A stretch of 64,000 nucleotides of DNA from assembly GCF_947623445.1 (NCBI RefSeq), contig NC_135244.1:15624860-15688859 (forward strand), read 5' to 3'. Made by a program: the position numbers and the translations under genes. This stretch comes from Clavelina lepadiformis. Its lineage: Eukaryota > Chordata > Ascidiacea > Aplousobranchia > Clavelinidae. Below, in pieces: positions 1 to 16,700 of the stretch (positions are counted from its first letter, which is position 1; each line of letters starts with the position of its first letter). The notes under the pieces were generated by a model. That model was given only the letters and a program-made list of their open reading frames with translations, searched no databases and had not been told where the DNA came from.

Positions 1-148
1 TCGAATTATTTTTTCTTAATTTCAGCAAATCACTGTTTAATTATTAACTTTTTCGAATTTGTTGAATTGTTTCTATAGTCCTATACTATTATACTTATAT
101 TCAGAAATCGTTTGAATCTTAACTTTTAAATATTTCTGCCTCTAACAG
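1..148. other. Intron sequence upstream of the first visible reductase exon
   Basis: AT-rich sequence ending in a pyrimidine-rich stretch and the acceptor AG at 147-148. By comparison with the complete paralogue at 10263-12228, the two missing 5' exons of this gene copy should lie just outside the window. Nothing else is seen here. Confidence 0.6.
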
Positions 149-1731
<1,583 letters not shown>

Positions 1732-1941
1732 GATGAAAAAAGCAAGCTATATTGAAACTGGACTAAAAGAACATTTAATTGTAGCGTGCAAATAATATAT
1801 AGGTTTATGGAACCATGAATATCACTGCTAAAAGCTTATTACGTTTAATTTGTGTTTATTTCCACAAACACGTTATGGCAGATGTATGATAACAATTTTA
1901 CTCAAGATCCAATTTACTTTGCGAGTGCTAAATTTGTGCAA

Positions 1942-1947
1942 AATAAA
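1942..1947 (+). promoter_or_regulatory. Poly(A) signal AATAAA, reductase copy A
   Basis: Canonical hexamer about 210 bp after the copy A stop codon, the first good signal on this strand. The assignment is inferred. Confidence 0.45.
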
Positions 1948-3231
1948 TAGAAGTGAACACTCATTTCTTTCTCTATATCAGTACAGTCAGTTGTTCTCGT
2001 CAGACTGAAATTGCTTGTTCGCACAAAATCACATTGTTCGTCACGTATAAATCTTAATAAATTATAGGTTTAGGGATTCTGTCAAATAGTAAACGATAAT
2101 ATTCGCATTTCGAAGTTTGACTGCTCAAAAACTTTTAAATAACTTTATAAATATTTACTTCTAAGTTTAAATTTTATCAAAAACTGATGTTTGAGGACTA
2201 ATTCGGAAATTGCAATATTTTAAACTAATCCATTTTACTACGAAATAGATGAATTGATGCTGGTATAAGTTTATGGTAAAACTTTGAAGACTCCAAACGA
2301 TATCCAAAAAGCACATTCTGCTTTTGTACTATTTCAATAGTGTTGAATGTGATTTCTATCAAATGAAACAAACTTTGTTTTGTAACGTACGTTTTTTTTG
2401 ATTAAGTGACCGGTCAAAAGTTTTCTTCTTTCTAAGTTTTCCTTTTTCTGCTTTCCTACAGGTCATGCATGGTTTACAAGGTTTTAAAAAGGTTGACCAA
2501 GAACTTACCAAGTTTGTATGGATTTGAATTGTTTTGGAATTTTATACCGTCAAGTTAACCTTTAAATTGCATGTCAAAATTATAATCCATTATGAAAATC
2601 ATTAGCTCAGGTTTTCGTAGACTTTATAAATAGGTTTGCTGCTATAAAAAGGATAGCAGCAAAGTGAAACGAACTGCATTATTCAGTAAAATTACGGCTC
2701 TGTATAAGTATTGGTATGTGGACCGATTTTTTAAAGAAGAAGTAAATGAAATTGGAATGCTGGATGTTGTTACAAACAGTAGAGGATCCAGAAAAATGTG
2801 TTGGGAAAAAAACATTTATGCAAACAACATTATTTCGTATTTGTGCAATAAATAGAAAGTCACTCGGACATCCATTGCAATGAAATGTATTATCCCAGTA
2901 TGAATCGGAAAAGATTTCTATTTGAACCAGTGTCATTTTTGGTGGGGAGATCGCCTCCTACGGGATCGACCCTGGGCAAATATTGACAAATACTAAACTC
3001 AAACAACAGTACCATGAGAGCTAATATCTAACGCAATGGTAAAGTAGTGAAAGTGACTATTTCACCATAAGCTGTTTCAGGACCCCATTGTTAAAGATAA
3101 CTTTTTTGGTGACTTCTGAGCAATGGAATAGTGGTGAGAGCCAGACAGGCATATTAGGCACAGCACTGGAGCAAGTCAGAAAACTTGCCACTGCTAAAAT
3201 ACTTATTGTACATCATGACGTAGTATGAAGG

Positions 3232-3264
3232 GTTAGCGCAATGGAGCCCGTTTGAGTTCAATCG
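3232..3264 (+). repeat. Possible degraded tRNA-derived SINE head
   Basis: The segment resembles an RNA polymerase III A box (GTTAGCGCAATGG) followed closely by a B-box-like GAGTTCAATCG. The spacing is shorter than in a true tRNA gene and no cloverleaf can be drawn. At most this is an old SINE fragment, and the resemblance may be chance. Confidence 0.2.
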
Positions 3265-3585
3265 TTCACCTGGTATGATACGATTACCGGTAACCGGAAA
3301 CCGGTGAAAAGGGCGCTGTCAAAAATATATTCAGCTAAGGCCTTGCTAATTCAGTAGTGGCTATAAATCGAAACTGGGTGTGTTTTAACAAATCCTTACT
3401 TTTGCGGTGGCAAGTGTATACTTACACAAAACACCAAATTGCATTTCAGCTTCAATTATGAGATTCAAAGTACGAAAACATCAAATCTGACGTTGTAAAA
3501 TCAAAAGTGGCATCACTGCAATGGTCATGACTTGAAAATTACAGGCATCTCTTGGACAAAGCGTTGTAGCTTTAAAACAAGGGAG

Positions 3586-3612
3586 ATATATATATATATA
3601 GAGAGAGAGAGC
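3586..3612. repeat. Compound microsatellite (TA)n(GA)n
   Basis: A run of TA dinucleotides passes directly into GA dinucleotides. It is a simple sequence repeat with no coding role visible. Confidence 0.8.
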
Positions 3613-6052
3613 GTTTGGCAATCATTAAAACACTGGTACGAGAGTTTAACTTAGTTTAATCAAAATAAATCATTCACGAACACGGAATATAAGGTACGGC
3701 AATAGCTAGAAGGGAAATGAGACCCAAAGCAAGTAAGTTGCCAGGAAAAAAGTTCTGATACTAGAAAAAAGTTCTGATACTAATACTAGAAAATCGTTCA
3801 AGAATATCATTTACGCGCTCATATGATATAGGCCTAATATGTGTACAGTAAGACCTCGGTGAACAACCAACCCGATACCCCGATTACTCCAATATAACGA
3901 TGGTATAAACGCGGTTCAGAATATATTCTTATTGCAAAGTATCCTGTTTTAGCATTCTATTTCTCTAACACGACCACTCCGGAACGTAAACCACGACCGA
4001 CATTAAGCTGAAATACTGGAAATGAACCTATACACTGTGACAATTTCTTATTTTTCAACACTTTTCATTGTGATCTCAGGAATGAAAAGATATAGCTTAT
4101 AAGACAAAGTTTAAAAAAGTTCCAATCAAGGAAATAATTGCGCTTATAAGCAAAGTAAAATGGCAAACATTGCCTTAAAACAACCGTTTATCAAAAACTT
4201 GTTTAGCCATTGTAGTAGCGACTAGTGAAGGACTAATCGCTATTGTAGTTTTCGCCTTGTTGCGTAACAGGTATTGAATGCATATTAATTGCTATAAAAC
4301 AGTGGTTTTCATTCGCCTGTCCACAAAACCATTGTGTGATTTTGTTTATTTTATTTTCTTCGATATAATAGATAACCGGAAGGCACTAAATTCCACATAC
4401 AACAACTTTGAATCAGACTCAAGTACACTTGTGTCACAAGTTACGCTTGTCATTTCGGATTTTCGAAGTCATGATAAGCAATCAGTGTGAAAGCAACGTG
4501 TTGAATGTCTGTCTCATTACGACGTAACCCTAGTTTAGTTGTGGTACCAATCAACCCAGCAAAAAGCGGTTGTTTTATAGTAAATAAATAAACGCAGCAA
4601 ATTTACTGTAAAACTTACATCTGAATTCAAATTACTAGATTCAAAAACAATGATGCATTTGGTAGCACAGAAATGCAAGTTCCCCCTGAGTGAAGTGAAG
4701 CGTGACGGCACTACCGACTAACCCATGGGCCCGTTGGCAATCAGTCTTAAAGTTATGATCAAGGTTTAACATTGCTAGATCAATTGCGTATCACTGACTA
4801 AAATCCATATTTCTCTGAATGTTAACCACATGCGAATTGCAGATACGTAAGAATATTCAGTGAGTTGTAGAAAGAGAGAGAAAAGTAACCGATCAGCAAC
4901 GTGTGCAGGCTAAAACTAAGTATATCCACGATGCATCAGTATACAGTACTTGAGTTGATTTTGGTTTGATGAAATTATTTGAGCCATTTTGAAGTTTCTA
5001 AAGTGATAAGGAAGATTCCGTAATTAAACTCCTGTTGTTGTTTTTGGAGTGTTCGCCCTCTTAAGAAGTGTTGTCAGTTACCAGCACCTGCGGCAATGAA
5101 GACCAGCAGGTATCAAGTCTAAAAGTTTATCGAGCGAGGCTACTCTGTTCCCATTTTTGATAGAAACCAGGCTGTATTTTATGATTGCTTTGCGCACGTG
5201 GTGTATGATGTTAATGTTTTGAAAAAGCCAACTTGCTTAGCCGTCGATTTATGATAGGGCAATGTATAATTGCTTGATGCTATAAGTTGATTCAAAATGC
5301 ATTTTTTCAGTGCTCCAGAGTTACGTACTTCCCCGTCCAATAGAGAAGGCCAAAGTTGCGTATCACATAAAATGAGTTTTATTTATTGGTATAAAGTGCA
5401 AGAGGCATTAAAGCTCGGGCTGCGTTGTCTGCCGTTGTGTAATCCATGTATCTTTATATACAACATATTCGATCGCTCTGTGAACTTGGCTAGTCATGAA
5501 CCTTTATCTTCAGTTATAAATGTTTTTCCGCAGCTATCACAGAGTTTGTACTTATTTTGTAAACACGTCTTTGTGGTATAAAGTATTTCTATTATGTATT
5601 TGATAAAGTATCGATATTCTCCTCGGTGCTCAATTGCAATAAAGCCATATTTTATATATTCAGGATTATACTTTCGCTTTGACATTTTGAATAAACTTGA
5701 CTAAAATATTATTCTAAAAGCCTAACTAGAAATTAGGTTAAAATATTTAAAGTAGATATTGATCTACCCTCATTACCTCACCACCCTCACTGGTTACTTT
5801 TTGGTTACCTTCTTGCCTCAATAAATATCAGAAGTAAGTATAAAAACAGAACAGCTATTTATATTTTCACATCTTTTGCAAACAAACTGGAATACAATAT
5901 TTTGCGTCCCACATTAAAACCTTATTTCAACTCCCAAGTTTCTGTATATTAGCCTACTGAAATAATTTACTTTGATATCTCACCAGGTTAAACTTCTGCT
6001 GTCTTAAGCATGATACTGTAGGTGTCTTTTTCAACTTTGCGAGATGCCGGTA

Positions 6053-6859
6053 TAAGGTACCTGTACCGAATAAGGCCCGGTCCCTAATAAGGCCCATTGC
6101 TCATATTTCGCAAACCCGTGCAAATAAATGAAAGATTTTGTCCCTACATAAAAACTAATATAAATTCATGATGGTTTACCAGATTTCATCCTTGTCACGT
6201 GATCAACCGATTCGCTAGAGCACAACAAAAATTTGATATTTGCAGTTAAGGTGGTTTTGTTAATTTAGAAAAAAAGTAAGTGAGAATTTGGCTGGTTAAA
6301 TGAACTGTTGTCAGCCGGCTGAAGTTTTCATGTAACAACAAACTTAGTATTGAAAAGGATAATGCACTTTTTTTTGCTAAAATTTTTCTGATGATAAAAA
6401 TGTGACATTTTTTTCGTGGATGCCACATGCGCCTAATAAGGCCCATACAAGATGCTTGGCTAATTGATGTCCAGACTTCAAGAGTGGTTCCAGTCATCAG
6501 TTGGCAAATTGTTGCAGTTACTTTGATGCGCCTAGTGGAATCTTTTTAAATGTTTGTACAACTTAAAATGTGAAATTTCTAATAATGTTATATGTTGTCT
6601 ATTACTATGTTTTGAATCAAAATACTCACAAAATTGGTGGGTCTTATTAGGAGCCTATGCTCCTAATAAGGCCCATTTTTTGGAATTTTTAATTTCTTTA
6701 TAAAATTTTTTTGGGGGGTTGTCAGGTATTGTGGTTTTAATATGTTGTAGTCATATACCCTCACTAATAGAATACGATTTTTCAGTCTATTCTCATTTAT
6801 GGTTCTTGAGTTATTTTCAAAAAAGTGTTAGGTGGGCCTTATTCGGTACAGGTACCTTA
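6053..6859. mobile_element. Non-autonomous DNA transposon (MITE-like) with perfect ~26 bp terminal inverted repeats
   Basis: The left end (6053-6078) begins TAAGGTACCTGTACCGAATA. The right end (6834-6859) is its exact reverse complement over about 26 bp. Flanking GTA at 6050-6052 and 6860-6862 could be a 3-bp target duplication. Inside, the terminal motif CTAATAAGGCCCAT recurs at about 6084-6097, 6433-6446, 6640-6654 (reverse), 6662-6675 and in the right end. The 6640-6675 pair forms a hairpin with 16-bp arms and one mismatch. There is no transposase ORF, and at ~807 bp it must be mobilised in trans if it is mobile. The superfamily is not assigned. Confidence 0.82.
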
Positions 6860-9800
6860 GTATCTGTTTTTGTTGTTGTTTTTATATGATATCATAAGAG
6901 CAATTTGGATAGAATCTGGAAAGATAATAATTCCTATCATTGATGACGCATAAAATATATAACTATGCATTACGATGAAGACATTTATCACATTAGAAAA
7001 AATTAGCTTAACGATTTGTTAAAACTGTAATTTGACTTGAAATTAATGCATTTACTGCATACCATCTGAAATAACTTCGCGTACTGCTAGTGTACACGTA
7101 CCACACCTTTAGAACCGCTTGTTTAAAATGTCCAACATGTTAAATACGATGTTAGATACTGTAACGATAAAAGGTTAAGAATTGAGATGACTCGAGTTAT
7201 CTCGAGTCGAGGCCAAACCGAGTTTGAGTTAGATCAAGAGTTAGCTTCTGCAGCCGAAATATTTTTGGAATGCAAAACAGTTGCATTGTTTTTGAAGCGG
7301 CCGCAGACCGTGGTGTTTTTTTGAACCAAAACATGACGATTTACCAACATGATAACGCCAACAACACATTGTCCGCAAGTAGAGTAGACAACCCGGTGGC
7401 ACACGTGTTCCACGAAAAGCGTGTTAATATTACGTTAATCGCCTTTTGTAGGTTTATGAGAAACCAGAAACGTCTCACGTTTTTCATTCGCTTTTCTTGT
7501 AAATGTTGCCATAATAACACGCTGGATTATAGGTATAGAGATGTCTGCATTTTATTTTGCAAGAGTAAGGGAGTGTTTTTAAGTCTGGATAGTGCATTTC
7601 TTATGCAGACTTTGCATGGTCGCATGATTTCGAACTAAATCTTGCCAGTGTTTGAAGCATGAGTAGATTAAGTGTGATTTTGAATAGAATCAGTCACTTT
7701 AATGAATAATTTGCCAGTCAAAATTTTACGGTGAAATCATTAAATTCCTGTTTCTTAAACTCACTGTAGCGCATAAAAGCAAAGCAGAACTTAACAAAAC
7801 TGTATTAGAAAAAAAAAACTTTTATGCGTGAATGGGCCTTGTTATGTGTTTGCAGATATAACTTGGCCCTCGGTAAATGTCTTTTTCGTTGCCCTCATAG
7901 CAAATAAATGATTTAAAGGTGAAGCGAGTGCTGGCAAAAAATGCATTTAAATAGTTTAATCTTTTCTTCTTTCTATGTTATGACTTTCGATCGATTTCAT
8001 TATATTGTACAGACGCTCATCTGTTGTCAAAAGCCTGACAACGCACATCTTTGTTATGGTTTTCCTTGGTTTTTACTTGTAAAAGTAAAGTTAACAATAA
8101 ATTAATTTAAAACCTTAATCTTGACAAAACGCTTCTCTTCGGGATCTAAGCCAAAAAAAATTATTAAAGGATAACTTTGCAATTTTTTTAAAAATCACAT
8201 CATGGTTAAAGGCATCATTTTATTGAAGTCTTTCCTTCAGGGTAAGTCTAACCCTATCTATACTGCGTGTGGCTGACCCTGCAAAAAATGTCATAGCAAA
8301 ACGTGGGGTACATACAGTTGAACTGTTTGTTGTAGAGACTTGAAATTTGGAGACTTTTCCTAAAAAGTGTTCAGCTATCTGTTCATGTTTGTGTTATAAA
8401 GTTTAATGTTGTACTTTGAGATATTGCCATATTTTCATACTTTTGCTCCCTGCTGCCACCGTGAGCGCATCGCAGCGTATTGTTTTCGTTTAATCGTTCT
8501 CGCACAACTAACTCAATTAACTGTTCTCTTGCTTTCTCTTCTCACAGTCAGCTGGTTTTCCACGCAATTAAACACAGCGAGAGCGCAGCGAGAGCGCAGC
8601 GATCTAAGAAAAACTTGTAGAAATGCATCACTTGTAGAAATACTTAATTTACACAAAATGCACTTTCTTTAGTTTTACAATTATGATGTATACAGGAAGC
8701 CAGATGTTTTTGCTACCAGTAAAAACTTGTAACCTGTAAAATTTTGATCAGTTTACGACGTATAGTTTTCGAGTAATTAACGATTGAAAACTTGTGTGCA
8801 GTGTCGGCCACACATAGTTAAAATAGTAACGTCGCTCACCCGGTTTACATAGGGTTGTTCCTGTTCTACGTATATGCATAAAAGATACTGTATGTAATGA
8901 GTGGCTTGTACACACGCTGAGGAAACGTATCACGTTTCTTAGTCACTTTTTCGTTAAGAAATGTCTACGCTCGCTAGAAGACAGTGGCGTGTTGTAAACA
9001 CAGTGTTTGTTTTAAAAGAGAAAAAAATGGTAATCACTGATGATAACTCGTCCCTGCGAAGCTTTTTCTTGTTCCAATGTTTTTGGTTTCTTTTTTATTT
9101 GCTTGTAGAAACTGCATGGTTTAATGAGTTCGTACAAAATCCTGCCACCGCTAAATCTCAAGCGAATAATATGGTTTATGGTTGAAATAGTCACATTATT
9201 GATTAGCTTGCATGTTTTACTTATACTGTAAAATCATTATCGAGCAGTTTTTAAAATCAGAGTAGCAGATAGCGATAAGGGACCACTTAGCAACATCGTT
9301 CTCACCCTGATTTGTAGCAACAAGAAGTTTTGCTGCGAATGATGCCCAAACTAATTTTTCAAAAAAGGGCTTGTTGAAATTAAACATTGATTCTGTAAGA
9401 AAAGTGACAATTTTACCTGCTGTTGGAGATAGGTAATTAACTTAAAACTGAGGTTTGAGGTCACCAAATTCTGATAACAGGCCGGAAAGCCTAGTGAAGT
9501 TTTGTCGAAATATCATCACATATTAAGGCTGCTTAAGTATTACTATTAAACTTTTGTATTTTGTTATACGACAGTAGTTACCATGTTTTAATATGTTGCA
9601 GCTTGTAATCCACTTCTTATCAATATTTGCTTACACCAGCACACCGCGTTGATATAAAAGCCGTTGAAAACTCATTCAGTAAAATTTGGTTGTGATTAAC
9701 ATTTGGCTGCAAAATAAAAATCTTATTTCAAAGTATATAACTACACGGTGACTCAGTTCAACACACTACCGCCTTTGTACAATCGGTATAGTAAGCTCTG

Positions 9801-10262
9801 ATCGATGACGAAACATTGTGATTGTATTAATTTCTCTGTTGTTATTGGATGGGTAGGTGGTACGCACTCCATCATTATGTTTTCCAGTGTAAAAAGTATT
9901 TTAATCTGTTAAATTTTACGTTATTTTTGCCTGTGCTTTGGTCAAGGGTAGACGCTAAAGAGTTTCTCGGTTCGACATCAAAGTGGTAAAATACGTTTTT
10001 GCTATATTCTTCAATCTACGCGCGTCTATAGAAGCAAAAATGCGATATTAGTATGTTTGCCAAGTTTCCCCAAAATTTTAACCACCTCTGAAAAATTTAA
10101 GTTAACGATAAATACTGTTCTTCACGAAACGCGGCAGACATCTGATTTCACAAAAATCGATTCACCAACTGAAATTGATATGTAACAAAATATGTATGTT
10201 TATCCTTTTTAGTAACTTACAATATATTTACTTACTAAAATTTCAACTTTGAAAGTTAAACG
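6860..10262. other. Non-coding stretch upstream of reductase copy B
   Basis: No supported gene in 3.4 kb. The longest ORF (7270-7638, 122 codons) has no recognisable motif. A perfect 8-bp-arm inverted repeat built on CTCGAG lies at 7189-7208. A short tandem GAGAGCGCAGC motif is near 8578-8602. The promoter of copy B must be near the 3' end, but no TATA box could be chosen with confidence. Confidence 0.55.
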
Positions 10263-12228
<1,966 letters not shown>

Positions 12229-12427
12229 AATCATTATGTTAACTAGTTTGAGACATTTGATGAGGCAAGATTGAGTGTATAAAAACCGTATGACAATTAG
12301 CACAACGTGTCTCATTGACAACAACTGTCTTGCCTGTATTTATATTTACTATACAACATAACGAGCTATCTATTTCAATATAACCTCAACGTGTGTGTGT
12401 TCATCACAACTCTATAATCCAGCACAA

Positions 12428-12437
12428 AATAAATAAA
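12428..12437 (+). promoter_or_regulatory. Overlapping AATAAA poly(A) signals, reductase copy B
   Basis: Two overlapping hexamers (AATAAATAAA) lie 200 bp after the copy B stop, a position similar to that in copy A. Confidence 0.55.
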
Positions 12438-13714
12438 TGTCTATATTGCCATCGAAACATTTCTTGACGTATGACACTTCTTAATGGATGAAATACAAAG
12501 CCAAACAAAAATAACCAACGGAACAAAAAAACGAAATCATGTTTACAAAACATATTTTATTTCCAGAATCATAACAATTGAACTGACTTTCCTTGAAATC
12601 AAAAAATATGCGTCCATAATAAAAAGTTTATTTTTAAGTAATACGATCACCATGACACAAAGATACAAATACATTTCTTTGCTTTGAATAAGCACAGGTG
12701 TTATTCCAAAATATGTATAGAACATTTTGCCATTTCAGTGCACCAACATTATAGAAGCCACTAAACGTTTCAAAATTAAGGAAAAAAAGAGAAACCAGAA
12801 CAATGAAAGAGAGACTGGTAGAGCAGTAACCCTAATTTGAACTTTTTAAAACTTTCTTTAACCTGGCCAAGCATAGTTTCAACTCGACGTTTTACACGTC
12901 ACAATTGGCATACGCCTTTGCACGGGCGCCCTACCTAAGTATACTGCACGTCTAACATTTAATGTGCCAAAGAAAAAAACGATTTGTGGCGAATGCAGCG
13001 CTATCAAACACTCACGTGTTCGGCATAAATTAAAAAGGCACATACACCAAAGCAAACATGGAATTACTTCACGGTAATGTTCAACATGAGAATTAACATC
13101 TATTCGTGAGTTGAATTTTAAGTGTGTGGGAACAAAGCAATTCGATTACACGCTACCAAGCGAACTCGCTACACCGATGGGAACCAAATTTTAAACCAAG
13201 ACGCTTGGATTTCAATTTAGAACGTGGAAAACGGGAACGTTCACACAAAATATAACAGGAATGTTCGCACTTTACAAAGAGACGAGCCCTATAAAATAAT
13301 ATGTACAGCGTGGACGATTTTTCTACGCGAATAGTTTCCATTTGTGACCAGCACAAAAAAGCGAGGCCCGCGGAACGATTGCAGGATTCTGGCCATCCAC
13401 GAACGAGTTAATAATTTTGGACGGAGACTAAACGGAAAAGCAGCGCGTTTGAAACAGAGAGAGAGAGGAAAGTACATGCGGGATAGAGCAATAAAATATA
13501 TACAAAACACACTTAGAAAATGGAGATGCCCAATTTGGCACAGATACTTCGGTGTGATAAATTACCGTAACCATTTGCACAGCAAGTCTGGCACCTCTCG
13601 AAAATAATCCTGCGACATTATCGTTACGTCGACGGTCTATAACTTGAACTTTGAGTTGGCGATCGCTTTCGCAACCATCGAAGATTAATTTACAGGATCA
13701 GAAGCTTAGCCTGC
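12438..13714. other. Intergenic region between convergent reductase B and CDC25 genes
   Basis: About 1.3 kb holding the 3' flanks of two convergent genes. It probably includes the CDC25 3' UTR on the minus strand. Overlapping ORFs on both strands (13153-13607) are basic and low in complexity and are not supported as genes. Confidence 0.5.
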
Positions 13715-16700
13715 TTACAGACGCTTAAGCCGATTGTAGTGACCACATTTTGTCTTCTCGCCGGCCCACGTCTTACTCTTCGCTCTGCACATGCGCAGTT
13801 CTTTCGCATAGTCCTCGTGCGCCATAGGTCGGTATGACGGCGGCTCACAATAAGCCTGAAACAGGATATATAAAAATTATAGCAAAATATTTTTTGGATA
13901 CGGGATAAGCTTGCGGACTACTTTACATTACATTATGTTTAAACTTAAAGTGAATTATTCTAAAATGCAACTTAGTAGAAAAGAACAAAGGAATACTTCC
14001 AGCAATAACTAATCATGGGCAAGTGGTACTAAGAATCACCTTGGTGTCCTTGGTATGATAGAAGTTCTTATAGCCGTCTTTGAGAATGTAAAGCTCGGGG
14101 TAATGCAGATGTGGGTATCGGTTCAATTCTCTGTCCCTATTACGTAGTGCCCTCGCCATACGCGGACCGCGTTCTGAACTGAACTCGCAGTAGAAAACCA
14201 AGACCGGTGGTTTGTAATTGCCGTTGCTTTGAGAAGCCCACATTGGTTTCGGGTTATTGAAATACCTAGTAGACACGAACGACGATTATGCTTGCGACTT
14301 TCATCAACGTAACTAACCCAGTTGTACAAGGCTGTAAAACAGGTTTGAATAAAAATACAAAACTAACATCTTGAAAAGTTCCTTTTCCTCCCAAAAGTTA
14401 TCGGCGCTGACCACGTGACCACCTTCATATTCATACGGGTATCGACAATCGATGATGCCGAAGCAGACGGTCTCGTGCTTTTCGTTGATTAGATTGATAA
14501 GCTTTATAAAAGTCAACCAAACATTATCTCAAAATGAAAAGCAGAGAATGTACAACTTCCATTCACATATTTCTGCTGTAAACACAAACTAATCCCGTAC
14601 CGTTTGAGGAGAGATATATTTCAGATCTTGGTGCTTTCCGGAGACAGTTTGCAGACAACAGACCCTACTAAAATCTCCAACTAAGTTTGGGTCGCTGCAG
14701 CCCAAGTCGACCGCCCGCATTATATCAAGCTCGTTGAAAGAACGCGATCTGATAAGAAGACGATTATGTAACAACTGAGTTACCGCGTGGAAATTGCAGA
14801 CAACTGGGAGTCGATACCTATTTAGTGACGTGTTTGGTTCTTCCTCTGTTTCCGGAATATCGGATGGCGACGTCAAATCCAATGATCTGACCTCGTCTTG
14901 ACGACGGTTGCACACTGGACGTCGACGTTTTATCCCAAACGGGGTGGCAGAATCGCCCTGCAGTTCGGATCGTCTGATCGCCAGCAAGGAACGCTTTGTA
15001 GGGACTACAGGAGGGGCGGAGGGTGACCGAAAGAGTTCCCGAGGTTTTGGCTGTGTTTAAAAGCTCTTATAATTTGGTAAATCGCTCTTGTAAATCGCTA
15101 CGTATCGGGTAAAAACTCAAGAAGTTTGAATAGTATGAGAACGTAGAGTTAAAATTGCTCGTTTTAGAGAACACTTACTGGATTCGCTATTTTAAGAGTT
15201 GATCATAAAAGAATTTACCACTGGGATTACAGGAGGAAAGATACCATTAAAATTAACCAACTGTACTCGCCATGCGCTCTGCAACCATGCTGTTGTCTTT
15301 GCCTTTGTCAATTACGGAAGCAGAGAGCAGAAGTGGAGCAGTAATGAGGCCATCTAGTCCCTCGGGAATTGCGCTCATGTCGTCACACGTATCTTCGCCA
15401 TCATGAAGTTCGCGCACGTTTTCGCTCAGCATTTTCTCCAGTAGACGTTCGTCGGCGTCACTGCGATCATGCTCGGAAGAAATCATCAAATCGCCATTTT
15501 CAGAATCAGAGTCGTTCGAACTGCACAAGCGCGAGTGGGAAAGCGGTTGGTCGTCATCAAAGCAAAGCTGTGAGGAAAGCAGCATAAACAAGTTGGATGT
15601 AGAAATAAAGTTAAACAATGCATTAATCATGCATGAAACATACATGTGTAATTAGTTCTTTGTACATAACAAAAATTTAAAATGATTTGAAAAATGATTC
15701 TTTGCTCTTATAAAGATCATCACCATCTGCGCAGGAGCAGAGATTGGACGGAAATCGCTCTTCATCGACGCGACGGGTGAGGAGTGCATAAGCGCTGCAT
15801 CCGCTGATCTAGTTTTTCGATCTTTGGACGAAAATGCCATCTTTCGTCGCCTCGAGTCCGAGTCCATGAACGAAGAGCCACTGCATTTCGGTCGCTTACA
15901 ACATGTCGACATCGAATTTGTGGTCGCATCAAGTGATCGCTTGTTTCCTCTTACTGGTATCGGAGAGATGTGGCCAGTGCAGGATGGGTAGGACTTGGCG
16001 CGTGAAAACGAAACAGCAGAAGAAGGTCGCGCGATTCTGTTCGTTCGCGCCGATAATGACGCGATGCTTCCGGGAACAACACTTTTTTCCGGAGTCAGAG
16101 ATCGGTCTCTAGGGCTGACTGCTCCTCGTAGTCGCTCTTCTGCATCTCTGCATAATTGCTCCTCCCTTTTATTCTTTGCATTCACGCTCGATGCATCTTC
16201 CTTGGTGGCTCCTCGAGCCACTGCACTAAACGCGGACAAAGAACTTGCGGCAAAATGAGGAACCACCGGCGATGAAGTCATGCTGGGTGACTTAAGCAAC
16301 GTAGAGGGAGGTAATCGTCGCATAGCATTGAAAGGTGAAGGGCTTGCCATTGGCGACATAGGACTAGGAGAGTTATCAATGCTGCAGCGGCGATGGCTGA
16401 ACATCTGCTTCTTGGTGCCATAAAGCGGGCTGTTCTCTTTTCCGGCGCATTCATTGCCAAATCCTCCAAAACGAAATCGACCCTGTCAAACAATCTATTA
16501 TTTACTTGAAGTGAGATTACAAACGTGAAAGCGGCAACTCTCACAGGCCTGTTATTAATATTTTTGAAGGGATGCAATGCCTTTATAACAAACCTTAGTG
16601 GACCCCGGCATGGATTTGAAACGACGATATGAGTTTAGTTTCCCATCCCCGTAGGCACTGGTATCAATGATGTTGTCATCTCTGTTCTGCAGTGCCCGTT

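Larger units (their letters stand above)
1948..6052. other. Non-coding stretch between reductase copies, first part
   Basis: About 4.1 kb without a convincing gene; all ORFs are under 100 codons and match nothing I recognise. It contains a short (TA)n(GA)n microsatellite at about 3586-3612 and a weak tRNA-like segment at about 3232-3264. The rest is AT-rich unique-looking sequence. Confidence 0.6.

Noticed and set aside
3847..3990. CAGTAAGACCTCGGTGAACAA, similar to a pogo/Tigger transposon end
   Set aside because: No matching inverted right end or TA target duplication was found, so a single-ended similarity is not enough.
7270..7638. 122-codon plus-strand ORF
   Set aside because: No recognisable motif, biased composition and no exon context; compatible with chance in 8.5 kb of non-coding DNA.
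13153..13607. Overlapping basic ORFs on both strands
   Set aside because: They lie in the likely 3' flank of CDC25, overlap each other antisense and show no domain.
15369..16258. Plus-strand ORFs of 69-87 codons
   Set aside because: Antisense shadows of CDC25 coding exons.
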